Below, piece after piece: positions 35,247 to 44,964 of a DNA stretch of 64,000 bases (its first letter is position 1; every line of letters starts with the position of its first letter). The DNA comes from Mesorhizobium kowhaii. GTDB lineage: Bacteria > Pseudomonadota > Alphaproteobacteria > Rhizobiales > Rhizobiaceae. Location: positions 289,690-353,689 of the forward strand of contig NZ_MZXV01000027.1 in NCBI RefSeq assembly GCF_003253745.1. Direction: 5' to 3'. The notes below the pieces were generated by a model, which ran no database searches, was not told where the DNA came from, and worked only from the letters and a program-made list of their open reading frames with translations. The position numbers and the translations under genes are program-made.

Positions 35247-35938
35247 AGCAAGATCGACGGGCCGGGAAACCGGTCCGTTTTTCGTTGGCGGCTTTATGCT
35301 TTCGACATTCCCGCGCCGGCTGCTGCCCCAATCCGGCACGCAGAGGTTAACAGCCGCCGGCTGCCCTGTGCGAAAGCGGCTTCACAACCTGTGGATTCTC
35401 GGTGGATAAGCTGTTCACAACACAAGATATTGGGGTGAACAAAACGGGAAGATTCTGGCATCGCTGATTCGTCGCCGATTCGTTCCGGCTTTGAGCGGAA
35501 TGTTAATGATGGCAGGAGGCATCGCCTGCCAAATCCTTAATGCCGATTAGGAAAGGTCAACAATTTCATAACCTTGGACGGGGTACGCCAGGCCGCCACG
35601 GTCGTTCACCGGCAAAGGTTAACGGCAAAGCTCGCCCTGCATGAAACGGGCCAGTTTGTTGATTCAGCATGTGGTGAGACTCATGGTCACAAAATCCATA
35701 TGTAGCCGTGAACAAAAGCTGAATCTGGTCGAGTCACTGATTCGTCGCCGATTCGTTCCAGACTCGTTCCAACTGTTAATCCGCAACCAATCTGGAGCTT
35801 GACACAGACGACTTCGAGCCGCCGGTGGAACATTCCGCTTTCGCTTCGCGCTCGAAATCCTTATGTGTCGCCTGTCATACGCGCCACTCGAGGCACGCTC
35901 CCGACAACGAGAGACCAGAAAGCCTTATTTCCAGGTCG
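35247..35938. other. Long non-coding region dense in GANTC methylation sites
   Basis: No gene is seen for about 690 bases. Between 35394 and 35765 there are eleven GANTC sites (35394, 35451, 35466, 35477, 35661, 35678, 35721, 35731, 35739, 35750, 35761) where about 1.5 would be expected by chance. A perfect 23-bp direct repeat starts at 35464 and 35737 (CTGATTCGTCGCCGATTCG plus four bases). DnaA-box-like words TGTGGATTC (35390-35398) and GGTGGATAA (35401-35409) and several TTAA half-sites are also present. GANTC is the target of the CcrM cell-cycle methylase. Likely a cell-cycle-regulated control region upstream of the helicase gene. Confidence 0.65.
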
Positions 35939-38900
35939 ATGAACATCCAGCCGAAACATACCGAACCGCTGATCCTGTCGGGCCGAGACGTGACCGCCGT
36001 GCTTGGGCCGACCAACACCGGCAAGACCCATCTCGCCATCGAGCGCATGGTGGCGCACGAGAGTGGCATCATCGGCCTGCCGCTCAGGTTGCTTGCGCGT
36101 GAGGTCTATGGCCGCGTCTGCGAAATGGTCGGCGCCCACAAGGTCGCGCTGATCACCGGCGAGGAGAAGATCCAGCCGGCCGGCGCCAGATATTCGGTCT
36201 GCACCGTCGAGGCCATGCCGCGCGAGACCGACGCCGCCTTCGTCGCCATCGACGAGGTGCAGTTGGCCGGCGATCTCGAGCGCGGCCACATCTTCACCGA
36301 CCGCATCCTGCATCTGCGCGGCCGCCAGGAAACGCTGCTGCTGGGTGCGGCCACCATGCACGGCATCCTCCAGCGCCTTTTGAAGGGTGTGTCGGTGGTG
36401 ACGCGGCCGAGGCTGTCGCACCTTGCCTATGCCGGCTCGAAGAAGCTGACGCGGCTGCCCAGGCGCACGGCGATCGTCGCGTTCTCCGCCGACGAGGTCT
36501 ATGCCATCGCCGAGCTGATCCGTCGTCAGCAGGGGGGTGCCGCCGTCGTGCTTGGCGCGCTCTCGCCTCGTACCCGCAACGCCCAGGTGGCGTTGTTCCA
36601 GTCGGGCGACGTCGACTATCTCATCGCCACCGACGCTATCGGCATGGGTCTCAACCTTGATCTCGATCATGTCGCCTTCGCCCAGAACCGCAAGTTCGAC
36701 GGCTATCAGTATCGCAACCTGACGGCGGCCGAGCTTGGCCAGATCGCCGGCCGCGCCGGCCGGCATCTGCGCGACGGCACGTTTGGCGTCACCGGCCAGG
36801 TCGACCCGCTTGACGAGGACCTGGTCAAGAAGATCGAAGGCCACGACTTCGACCCGGTGAAGGTGCTGCAGTGGCGCACCGCCCATTTCGACTTCGCCAG
36901 CCTCGACGCGCTGAAGCGCTCGATCGAGACCAACGCCCCGGTCGAGGGACTGACGCGGGCACTGCCTGCCGTCGATGCGCAGGCGCTCGAGCACTTGTCG
37001 CGCGACGAGGACATCCGCGCACTCGCCACCAATGCCAAACGCGTGGCGCTGCTGTGGGAAGCCTGTGCCTTGCCGGACTACCGCAAGATCGCGCCGGCCC
37101 AGCATGCCGACCTCATTGCTTCCATCTATACGGACCTCGCCCGGCATGGCCATGTCGACGAAAACTACATGGCCGAGCAGGTGCGCCGCGCCGACACCAC
37201 CGAAGGCGACATCGACACGCTGTCGCATCGCATTGCCCAGATCCGCACCTGGACATTCGTGTCGAACCGGCCGGGCTGGCTGGCCGATCAGGCACACTGG
37301 CAGGAAAAGACGCGCGAAATCGAAGACAGATTGTCGGATGCGTTGCATGAGCGGTTGACGAAACGCTTCGTAGACCGCAGGACTTCCGTCCTCATGCGGC
37401 GCCTTAGAGAAAATACCATGCCTGAAGCCGAAATTAGTCCTACCGGAACCGTCCTTGTCGAAGGCCATCATGTCGGCGAGTTGCAAGGGTTCCGCTTCAC
37501 CGCCGACCAAACCGCCGGTGGCGAAGACGCCAAGGCGGTGCGCACCGCCGCCCAGAAGGCGCTGGCAGCCGAATTCGAGGCGCGCGCCGAACGCTTCGGC
37601 GCCTGCGCCAATGGCGACATCGCGCTGGGCTCGGATGGCACGCTGCGCTGGATCGGCGCGCCGATCGGCACGCTGGTCGCCGGCGAAGACGCGCTGAAGC
37701 CGCGCCTTGTACTGCTGGCCGACGAACAACTGACCGGCCCGGCGCGCGACAAGGTCGCGGCGCGCGCCGAACGTTTCGTCAATTTCCAGATCGAGTCGCT
37801 GCTGAAGCCGCTGGTCGACCTCAAGAACGCCGACCAGATTGCCGGCATCGGCCGCGGCATCGCCTTCCAGCTGGTCGAGAATTTCGGCCTCATCAACCGT
37901 CGCGACATCGCCGAGGAGATGAAGTCGCTCGACCAGGAGGGCCGCGCTGCCCTGCGCCGGCTCGGCGTGCGCTTCGGCGCCTACCATGTCTTCGTGCCGG
38001 CGCTGATCAAGCCGGCGCCCGCCGGACTGGTGACCTTGCTGTGGGCGCTGAAGAACGACGGCAAGGATAAGCCCGGCTTTGGCGACGTGGTCCATGCACT
38101 CGCCTCAGGCCGCACCTCTGTGGTCATCGACCCGGCCTTCGACAAGACCTTCTACAAGCTGGCCGGCTACCGCAATCTTGGCCGCCGCGCCGTGCGCATC
38201 GACATTCTGGAGCGGCTGGCGGATCTGATCCGCCCGGCGACCAACTGGAAGCCCGGTCTCGGCCAGCGTCCGGACGGCGCCTATGACGGCCAGTCCTTCA
38301 TGGTGACGCCGCCGATGATGTCGATCCTCGGCGCCACCGCCGACGACATGGAAGAGATCCTGAAAGGTCTCGGCTATCGTGCCGAGCCGAAGCCGGCCGT
38401 CGAGGTCAAGGCGCGGCTCGAGGCGCAGGACATTGCCGCGCGCGAAGCGGCAGCTGCGAAGCTGGCGGCGGAAGAAGCTGCAAAGGCCGAGCAGGCCAAG
38501 CCAGCGGAAGCTGCGGCAGTCGACGCGGCCGCGGAGGCATCGGTCGAAGGTTCGGAGCCGGCCACCACTGCTGAGGCCATCGCCGAAATTCCCGCCGAAC
38601 CCATCGCGGAAGCGGCGGCCGCGCCCGTCGCGGAAGAACAACCCGAAGCTCCAGCCGAAACCACGGAAGTGGCCGCACCAGAGGCCGTCGTCGAAGTGGC
38701 TGCTGAACCCGCGCCGGCTGCCGAGCCAGAGGCGGAAGCCGAACCTGTCGCGGTCGCATCGGCAGAGCCAGTTTCCGAAGCTGCGCCAGCGGCGGAAGCG
38801 GCGCCGGACGAGCCTGTCGTGGTGGCCGATGCAGCCGCCAGCGAGCCCGCTCCGGAAGCCGAGGCGCCAAAGCCGATCCTGTTGTGGCGCCAGGGCCGTT

Positions 38901-39340
38901 TCGAACAGCGCCCCCGCCATCGTGACGGCCGCCACAATCGCCCGCGCAACGGCCAGGCCGCGCGCGGCCGAAGCGATACACCGGCCGATGCCGCCGGCGC
39001 GCCAGCGGCAGCCACACCTGGAGAACGTCCGGCCCACGAGGGACGGCGCGACGGTGCCGGCAAGCCGCGCTTCGACCGCTCGAAGTTCAAGCCCAAGCCG
39101 CAGGGCGAGGGCGAACAAAGGCGTGACGGCCGCCCACAGGGCGAGCGTCCCGACCGCCGCGAAGGCCGGCCCGACTGGAAGGGCGGCAGGCCGGATGGCA
39201 AGAGTGGCGGCCCCGATCGAGGCAAGGGGGGCGGGAAGCCGGCCTTCCAGCCCAAGCCGCGCGAGGAGCGCCCGGTGCGCTTCGATCCGGATTCGCCCTT
39301 CGCCAAGCTCGCCGCTTTGCGCGACCAGCTGAAGAAGTAG
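35939..39340 (+). CDS. SUV3/MgpS-like ATP-dependent RNA helicase with long basic tail
   Basis: About 1133 residues from the ATG at 35939; in-frame codons extend back to 35825 but look untranslated. The N-terminal superfamily 2 helicase core has Walker A GPTNTGKTHLA, a DEVQ box (AIDEVQLAGD), a GAATM motif and motif VI QIAGRAGRH. This matches the mitochondrial SUV3 type found in alphaproteobacteria. From about residue 810 the sequence becomes an Ala/Glu/Pro low-complexity spacer of about 170 residues. It ends in an Arg/Gly/Asp-rich basic tail that probably binds RNA. Expected role: unwinding structured RNA in decay or ribosome assembly. Confidence 0.9.
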   Translation: MNIQPKHTEPLILSGRDVTAVLGPTNTGKTHLAIERMVAHESGIIGLPLRLLAREVYGRVCEMVGAHKVALITGEEKIQPAGARYSVCTVEAMPRETDAAFVAIDEVQLAGDLERGHIFTDRILHLRGRQETLLLGAATMHGILQRLLKGVSVVTRPRLSHLAYAGSKKLTRLPRRTAIVAFSADEVYAIAELIRRQQGGAAVVLGALSPRTRNAQVALFQSGDVDYLIATDAIGMGLNLDLDHVAFAQNRKFDGYQYRNLTAAELGQIAGRAGRHLRDGTFGVTGQVDPLDEDLVKKIEGHDFDPVKVLQWRTAHFDFASLDALKRSIETNAPVEGLTRALPAVDAQALEHLSRDEDIRALATNAKRVALLWEACALPDYRKIAPAQHADLIASIYTDLARHGHVDENYMAEQVRRADTTEGDIDTLSHRIAQIRTWTFVSNRPGWLADQAHWQEKTREIEDRLSDALHERLTKRFVDRRTSVLMRRLRENTMPEAEISPTGTVLVEGHHVGELQGFRFTADQTAGGEDAKAVRTAAQKALAAEFEARAERFGACANGDIALGSDGTLRWIGAPIGTLVAGEDALKPRLVLLADEQLTGPARDKVAARAERFVNFQIESLLKPLVDLKNADQIAGIGRGIAFQLVENFGLINRRDIAEEMKSLDQEGRAALRRLGVRFGAYHVFVPALIKPAPAGLVTLLWALKNDGKDKPGFGDVVHALASGRTSVVIDPAFDKTFYKLAGYRNLGRRAVRIDILERLADLIRPATNWKPGLGQRPDGAYDGQSFMVTPPMMSILGATADDMEEILKGLGYRAEPKPAVEVKARLEAQDIAAREAAAAKLAAEEAAKAEQAKPAEAAAVDAAAEASVEGSEPATTAEAIAEIPAEPIAEAAAAPVAEEQPEAPAETTEVAAPEAVVEVAAEPAPAAEPEAEAEPVAVASAEPVSEAAPAAEAAPDEPVVVADAAASEPAPEAEAPKPILLWRQGRFEQRPRHRDGRHNRPRNGQAARGRSDTPADAAGAPAAATPGERPAHEGRRDGAGKPRFDRSKFKPKPQGEGEQRRDGRPQGERPDRREGRPDWKGGRPDGKSGGPDRGKGGGKPAFQPKPREERPVRFDPDSPFAKLAALRDQLKK

Positions 39341-39355
39341 GCCCGGCTCGCTGCG

Positions 39356-39754
39356 ATGGTTGCCCCAACGGCTGCCCGAGACCGCCAGCGCATCGACAAA
39401 TGGCTGTTCTTCTCGCGCGCCGTGAAATCGCGCTCGCTGGCGGCGAAACTGGTGGTCGCCGGCCGCGTGCGCATCAATCGCGACAAAGCAGCGCAGGCCT
39501 CCGATCTGGTCAAGCCTGGCGATGTCCTGACCATCACGCTCGAGCGGCGCATCTTCGTCTGGAAGGTGCTGAACGCCGGTCTGCGGCGCGGCCCGGCCGA
39601 GGAGGCCCGCACGCTCTACGAGGATATCTCGCCGCCGCCCGCGCCGAAGGGCGAAGCCCCTCCCGATGCAATTCCAGGGCTGCGCGAGGCCGGCAGCGGC
39701 CGCCCGACGAAGAAGGAACGCCGCCAGACCGACCGGTTGCTCGGCGAAGACTGA
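39356..39754 (+). CDS. S4-domain RNA-binding protein (HslR/Hsp15-like)
   Basis: 132 residues. The S4 domain occupies about residues 10-75 (QRIDKWLFFSRAVKSRSLAAKL, RVRINRDKAAQASDLVKPGD). The rest is a basic, Pro-rich tail. Hsp15-type proteins bind 50S subunits carrying stalled nascent chains. It begins 16 bases after the helicase stop, so the two are probably cotranscribed and both act on RNA. Its stop codon abuts a family C repeat. Confidence 0.92.
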   Translation: MVAPTAARDRQRIDKWLFFSRAVKSRSLAAKLVVAGRVRINRDKAAQASDLVKPGDVLTITLERRIFVWKVLNAGLRRGPAEEARTLYEDISPPPAPKGEAPPDAIPGLREAGSGRPTKKERRQTDRLLGED

Positions 39755-39815
39755 TGTGTCGGCCCCAAAAATGCGCGACGGTTCTGGGACAACGACACGC
39801 ACAAAACAAAAACCT
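39753..39815. repeat. Dispersed hairpin repeat, family C copy 1
   Basis: TGTGTCGGCCCCAAAAATG, a central CGGTTCTGGGA and CGACACGCACAAAACAAAAA, with TGTGTCG/CGACACG ends. A clear homologue is at 57431-57490 (ATGCATGTCG...CGACATGCATAAAAACAAAG). It lies between the S4 and fdxA genes. Confidence 0.75.
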
Positions 39816-39990
39816 GAACCCGGCAAACAAGACACTGCGTGGGACGTGACCGACTTCTGCCGGGCCTGCCGTCTGGAATTCCATTCCGGAAACACTGGCA
39901 CCGCCACAAAGGCTGCCCTTGCAAGCGGCGGATAAAGGCGTTACCTCACGGAAAAAGCCCAACAAAAATGGGACGCCCCGGAGCCGACCG

Positions 39991-40329
39991 ATGACCTATG
40001 TCGTGACCGACAATTGCATCAAATGCAAATACATGGACTGCATCGAAGTCTGTCCGGTCGACTGTTTCTACGAAGGCGAGAACATGCTCGTCATCCATCC
40101 CGACGAGTGCATCGACTGCGGCGTCTGCGAGCCGGAATGTCCGGCCGACGCGATCAAGCCCGACACCGAGTCGGGGCTCGACAAATGGCTGCAGATCAAC
40201 ACCGAATACGCCGAGAAATGGCCCAATATCACCGCCAAGAAGGAGCCTCCGGCCGACGCCAAATCCTTCGACGGCGAGGCCGGCAAGTTCGAGAAATACT
40301 TCTCGGCCGAGCCCGGCGAAGGCGATTGA
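39991..40329 (+). CDS. fdxA: Seven-iron ferredoxin FdxA
   Basis: 112 residues from the ATG at 39991, with GGAG about 9 bases upstream. The N-terminus has [17 protein letters not shown] and then [12 protein letters not shown]. These are the ligands of one [3Fe-4S] and one [4Fe-4S] cluster. The remaining 55 residues are the usual acidic/aromatic extension of FdxA. A small cytoplasmic electron carrier, usually single-copy in alphaproteobacteria. It is followed after 370 bases by carD, a gene pair often seen together in this order. Confidence 0.96.
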   Translation: MTYVVTDNCIKCKYMDCIEVCPVDCFYEGENMLVIHPDECIDCGVCEPECPADAIKPDTESGLDKWLQINTEYAEKWPNITAKKEPPADAKSFDGEAGKFEKYFSAEPGEGD

Positions 40330-40699
40330 CAACACGGCCGCAAAGGCCGGTATTACGCAGGGTAAGAGGCATGTCGCACTAACCGCCTTGACAGGCGGCG
40401 CTTGCCTGTGGCCTTCGCTCATGCAGCAAAACCTTGATTCTTCCGACTTTTTGTGTTACATCAGCCAAACATGCCGGTGACACAACGTCGATTTATGGCG
40501 CAGACGCCCCAAATCACTGAAAGGTGAAAATCTCATTCCGGACCAGAGCGATCTGGGCCAGGCGGTCGCACTATTGCGGTTTGCCGGTCCCGGCTTTTCC
40601 GGATGGGTTCATCTGTTGTGCGGCTAACGATCGGTTTCCCCGATCGCGCGAGTTCGGGCCGGCAGGACGCCGGTACCACAACAAGGAGTTCAGGGCGCA
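40330..40699. other. fdxA-carD intergenic region
   Basis: 370 bases without a convincing gene. A short GGCC-GCAAA-GGCC hairpin follows the fdxA stop. A TTGATT...TTACAT pair near 40434-40462 is a weak promoter candidate for carD and contains one GANTC site. GGAACGAGG-type stress boxes are absent. The carD Shine-Dalgarno is AAGGAG near 40682. Nothing else is recognised. Confidence 0.5.
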
Positions 40700-41281
40700 A
40701 TGGCAACGATAACCCCGCAGAAGAAGTCCTCCGCTGCGCGTCACGGTTTCAAGACCGGCGAGTATATTGTCTATCCGGCGCATGGCGTCGGCCAGATCGT
40801 GTCGATCGACGAGCAGGAAGTCGCTGGGCACAAGCTGGAACTGTTCGTCATCGACTTCCAGAAGGACAAGATGCGCCTGAAGGTGCCGGTCGCCAAGGCG
40901 ACCTCCATCGGCATGCGCAAGCTGTCGGAAGAGGATTATGTCGAGCGCGCGCTGAAAGTCGTGCAAGGCCGCGCCCGCGTCAAGCGCACCATGTGGTCGC
41001 GCCGCGCCCAGGAATATGATGCGAAGATCAATTCCGGCGACCTGATCTCGATCTCGGAAGTTGTGCGCGACCTCTACCGCGCCGACAACCAGCCCGAGCA
41101 GTCCTATTCCGAACGCCAGCTCTACGAGGCAGCACTCGACCGCATGGCCCGCGAGATCGCGGCCGTCAACCGCATGTCGGAAACCGAAGCCGTGCGCCTG
41201 ATCGAGGTCAACCTCAACAAGGGCCCTAAGCGCGGCGCCAAGGCCGACAATGAGGAAGCCGAGCAGGAAGAAGCTGCCTGA
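40700..41281 (+). CDS. carD: CarD family transcriptional regulator
   Basis: 193 residues. After a short basic N-terminus, the RNA polymerase interaction (TRCF-RID/CdnL) domain starts at about residue 15 (FKTGEYIVYPAHGVGQIVSIDEQEV). A C-terminal helical DNA-binding domain and an acidic tail follow (ADNEEAEQEEAA). CarD/CdnL binds RNA polymerase beta and stabilises open complexes at many promoters, especially rRNA. It lies after fdxA and ends at a strong terminator. Confidence 0.95.
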   Translation: MATITPQKKSSAARHGFKTGEYIVYPAHGVGQIVSIDEQEVAGHKLELFVIDFQKDKMRLKVPVAKATSIGMRKLSEEDYVERALKVVQGRARVKRTMWSRRAQEYDAKINSGDLISISEVVRDLYRADNQPEQSYSERQLYEAALDRMAREIAAVNRMSETEAVRLIEVNLNKGPKRGAKADNEEAEQEEAA

Positions 41282-41304
41282 GCTTTTTCACCTTCGAATC
41301 CATG

Positions 41305-41332
41305 AAAAACCCGGCCTCGTGCCGGGTTTTTT
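41305..41332 (+). terminator. Rho-independent terminator of carD
   Basis: AAAACCCGGC (41306-41315) pairs perfectly with GCCGGGTTTT (41321-41330) around CTCGT, ending in a run of six T. It is the clearest intrinsic terminator in the window. Confidence 0.93.
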
Positions 41333-41367
41333 GTTTCTGGGAGGATCGGCCGAAGCGAGGACGGCGC

Positions 41368-42141
41368 CTACGCCTCGCCGCCACCCTCCTTCTCCGCCTC
41401 TTGCTTCAGCGTCGCAATGAACCGCTTGGTCCGCTGGTGTTCCGGATTGCCGAACAGCACGGCGGCCGGGCCTTTCTCGACGATGACACCGGCATCGAGG
41501 AAGACCACTTCCTGCGCGATCTTGGAGGCGAGGCGCAGATCATGCGTCGCCATCACCATGGTCGTGCCTTCGCTGGCGAGCTTGCCGAGCACGTCGACCA
41601 CCTCTTGGGCCAGTTCCGGGTCGAGCGCCGAGGTCGGCTCGTCGCACAGCAGCACTTTCGGCGACGGCGCGAGCGCGCGAGCGATCGCCACGCGCTGCTG
41701 CTGGCCGCCCGACAGGGTTGCTGGCCACGCGTCGGCCTTGTGTGCCATGCCGACTTTTTCCAAGAGGGCGAGCGCCCGCTCGCGCGCCCGCTCCGTTGGC
41801 CATTTCAGCACCGTCACCAGCCCCTCCATGACATTCTCGATCGCGGTGCGATGCGGAAACAGCTGGAAGTTCTGGAACACCATGCCGGTTTGCAGGCGCA
41901 GGCGCTGGATATCCCTGGCCGGGACCTTGCCGCCAGGGTGGAATTCGAGCGTCTCGTCGCCGATGCGCACCATGCCGGAGGTCGGAATCTCCAGCAGGTT
42001 GATGCAGCGCAGCAGCGTGCTCTTGCCGCCGCCCGAGGGGCCGACCAGCGCCGTGACACTGCCTTCGTCAATGGTGACCGTCACGCCCTTCAGCACGAGA
42101 TTGTCGCCGAAGCGCTTTTCGATGTTGGTGAGGCCGATCAT
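41368..42141 (-). CDS. Polar amino-acid ABC transporter ATPase (GlnQ type)
   Basis: 257 residues. Walker A GPSGGGKST, signature LSGGQQQRVAIARAL and Walker B VLLCDEPTSALDPEL are intact. The whole matches the polar amino-acid uptake subfamily. It powers the importer formed with the permease and binding protein upstream. It overlaps the permease gene by four bases. The C-terminal tail EAEKEGGGEA is short and acidic. Confidence 0.94.
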   Translation of the reverse strand: MIGLTNIEKRFGDNLVLKGVTVTIDEGSVTALVGPSGGGKSTLLRCINLLEIPTSGMVRIGDETLEFHPGGKVPARDIQRLRLQTGMVFQNFQLFPHRTAIENVMEGLVTVLKWPTERARERALALLEKVGMAHKADAWPATLSGGQQQRVAIARALAPSPKVLLCDEPTSALDPELAQEVVDVLGKLASEGTTMVMATHDLRLASKIAQEVVFLDAGVIVEKGPAAVLFGNPEHQRTKRFIATLKQEAEKEGGGEA

Positions 42142-42818
42142 GAACGCGCCTCCAGGAAGCCGCCATAGCGGTTGAGCCGTTCTTCCAACCGCGTCTGCAA
42201 GGCCGACAGCACCGAGCTCATCGCCAGATAGAGGATCGCCGCCTCGACATAGAGGATCAACGGTTCATAGGTGGTGGCGACGATGCGCTGCGCCGCCTGG
42301 AACATTTCCGGCACGGTGATGGCGGCGGCCAGCGACGTATCCTTGACCAGCGAGATAAAGGTGTTGGAGAGCGGCGGCACCGCGACCCGTCCGGCTTGCG
42401 GCAGGATGGTGCGCCGCATCGCCTGGCTCCATGTCATGCCGATCGAATAGGCGGCTTCCCACTGGCCTTTCGGCACCGAGCCTATTGCCGCGCGGATGAT
42501 TTCCGACGTGTAGGCACCGATGTTGAGCGTGAAGCCGATCAACGCGGCGGTGAAGGCGTCAAGCAGGATGCCGACCGACGGCAGGCCGTAGAAGATCAGG
42601 AACAGCTGCACCAGCAGCGGCGTGCCGCGGAAGATCCAGACATAGAAGCGCACAAGCGCGACCAGCGGCTTCGGCCCGAACAGCCTGCCGAGCGCAGCAC
42701 CGAGGCCGACCGTCAAGCCGAGAACGAAGGACAGCAGCGTCAACGGCACGGTGAAGATCAGGGCCGCCCACAAGAGCGACGGCAGCGACTCCAGCATCAG
42801 TTGCAGCCAGTGCGTCAC
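42138..42818 (-). CDS. Polar amino-acid ABC transporter permease
   Basis: 226 residues from the GTG at 42818, chosen because GGAGGGT lies 5-11 bases upstream; a longer in-frame reading to 42878 lacks such a site. About five membrane helices and the HisMQ-type inner-membrane component loop (GIAFTLNIGAYTSEIIRAAI pattern, here FTLNIGAYTSEIIRAAIGSV) are visible. The gene ends overlapping the ATPase gene. With the binding protein it forms a typical three-gene importer. Confidence 0.93.
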   Translation of the reverse strand: MTHWLQLMLESLPSLLWAALIFTVPLTLLSFVLGLTVGLGAALGRLFGPKPLVALVRFYVWIFRGTPLLVQLFLIFYGLPSVGILLDAFTAALIGFTLNIGAYTSEIIRAAIGSVPKGQWEAAYSIGMTWSQAMRRTILPQAGRVAVPPLSNTFISLVKDTSLAAAITVPEMFQAAQRIVATTYEPLILYVEAAILYLAMSSVLSALQTRLEERLNRYGGFLEARS

Positions 42819-42956
42819 GTAAGACCCTCCAAATGGTCGAGGCGGCTCATCAAAGCGCGAATGCGATCGGCATATCACGACAAAAGCGGCGGACCGTCAA
42901 AGACGGCTCGCCGCTTGATATCGCATGGGCCGGCGACCGGCCTCACCTCAATGAAA

Positions 42957-43730
42957 TTACTTCGAAACGTCCTGGCCGAAATAGGTGTCGGCAATCTTCT
43001 TGTAGGTGCCGTCCACCTTGATATCGGCCAGCGCCTTGTTGATCGCCGCAACCAGGTCCGGATCGCCCTTGCGCACGATGACGCCGGAATAGTCGGCGTT
43101 TTCCTCTTGCGCGGCGATCTTCACATTGGCGTCGGGCTTGTGCTTCTTGAAGTCGAGAAACGACAGGCTGTCATTGATGGTGGCATCGGCGCGGCCGGTC
43201 AAAAGCAGCTGGATCGACTGGTCGAAGCCGTCGGTGCCGACGAGTTCGGCGCCATTCGTCTCGGCGAGCTTACCGAAATTCGAGGTCAGCGACTGCGCCG
43301 ACTTCTTGCCCTTGAGATCGGCGAAGGTCTTGATGTCGGTGTTGTCGCCGCGCACGATCAGCACCGCCTTGGAGGCGATGTAGGGATCGGAGAAGTCGTA
43401 CTTGGCCTTGCGGGCATCGGTAATGCCGACTTCGTTGATGACGGTATCATAGCGATTGGCATCGAGGCCGGCGATCAGCCCGTCCCACTTGCCTTCGAGG
43501 AACTCGGCCTTGACGCCGAGCTTGTCGGCGATCGCCTTGGCGATTTCGACATCGAAGCCGACCAGCGCGCCGGAAGTGTCATGATAGGTGAACGGCGCAT
43601 AGGTGCCTTCCGTGCCGACCTTGATGACGCCTGCCTGCTTGATCTGGTCGAGATTGGCGCCGGCATGGCCTGACGTGACAGCCAGCGCCTGCAGCGTTCC
43701 GGCGATGATAAACGACTTGAGCCATTTCAT
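42957..43730 (-). CDS. Amino-acid (cystine-type) periplasmic binding protein
   Basis: 257 residues from the ATG at 43730; longer in-frame codons upstream are not signal-like. The signal peptide ends TSGHA (about 20). The mature protein follows the solute-binding family 3 pattern closely (GVIKVGTEGTYAPFTYHD, then GFDVEIAKAIADKLG, KWDGLIAGLDANRYD, DARKAKYDFSDPY). The KWDG...LD...R...D wording resembles the cystine-binding FliY/TcyA group, so cystine or a related polar amino acid is the likely ligand. The permease follows 138 bases downstream. Confidence 0.9.
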   Translation of the reverse strand: MKWLKSFIIAGTLQALAVTSGHAGANLDQIKQAGVIKVGTEGTYAPFTYHDTSGALVGFDVEIAKAIADKLGVKAEFLEGKWDGLIAGLDANRYDTVINEVGITDARKAKYDFSDPYIASKAVLIVRGDNTDIKTFADLKGKKSAQSLTSNFGKLAETNGAELVGTDGFDQSIQLLLTGRADATINDSLSFLDFKKHKPDANVKIAAQEENADYSGVIVRKGDPDLVAAINKALADIKVDGTYKKIADTYFGQDVSK

Positions 43731-43940
43731 TTTTCTGTGATCCCGTCCTTGGCCGGCTGTCCGGCATGTTGTGAGCGCTGGAAACTGACAGATACAAGTC
43801 GAAAAAATAAGGAACAGGATTTCAAAAACAACCAACTTCTGAAATCAGATTCTCGAAATAGCGCTTTTGGTTGCGATCGACACGACCGCGGATCATCGCC
43901 GGAACCCCTCAGGCAACTCGATCCAGCCGCCAACGGCCAC

Positions 43941-43966
43941 GGAACCATTCTCGTGCATGGCACGTT
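43941..43966 (+). promoter_or_regulatory. General-stress (EcfG/RpoE2-type) promoter of rpoH2
   Basis: GGAAC (43941-43945), exactly 17 bases, then CGTT (43963-43966). This is the alphaproteobacterial EcfG consensus. It lies about 95 bases upstream of the rpoH start. rpoH2 of Sinorhizobium is known to be under RpoE2 control, which fits. The remainder of the 329-base gap (43731-44059) holds nothing else recognisable. Confidence 0.75.
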
Positions 43967-44059
43967 CTGGATTTTCTAGGGCACGACGCCGCGATTTCAA
44001 CCCGGGCGCCCTGCCAAGTTTGCAAAGTCATCCGCATCGCCTGAGCCAGGGAGCGCCTC

Positions 44060-44923
<864 letters not shown>

Positions 44924-44964
44924 TCCGCGGCAGGCGTCCAGCGGGGTGAGTTTGCGACGGACTC

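Noticed and set aside
35390..35770. Chromosomal origin of replication
   Set aside because: DnaA-like words are few and imperfect, and none of the usual neighbours (hemE, gidA, parAB, trmE, rho) is present; a regulatory region is more likely.
35861..38095. 744-codon open reading on the minus strand
   Set aside because: Antisense to the helicase core; composition is typical of shadow frames.
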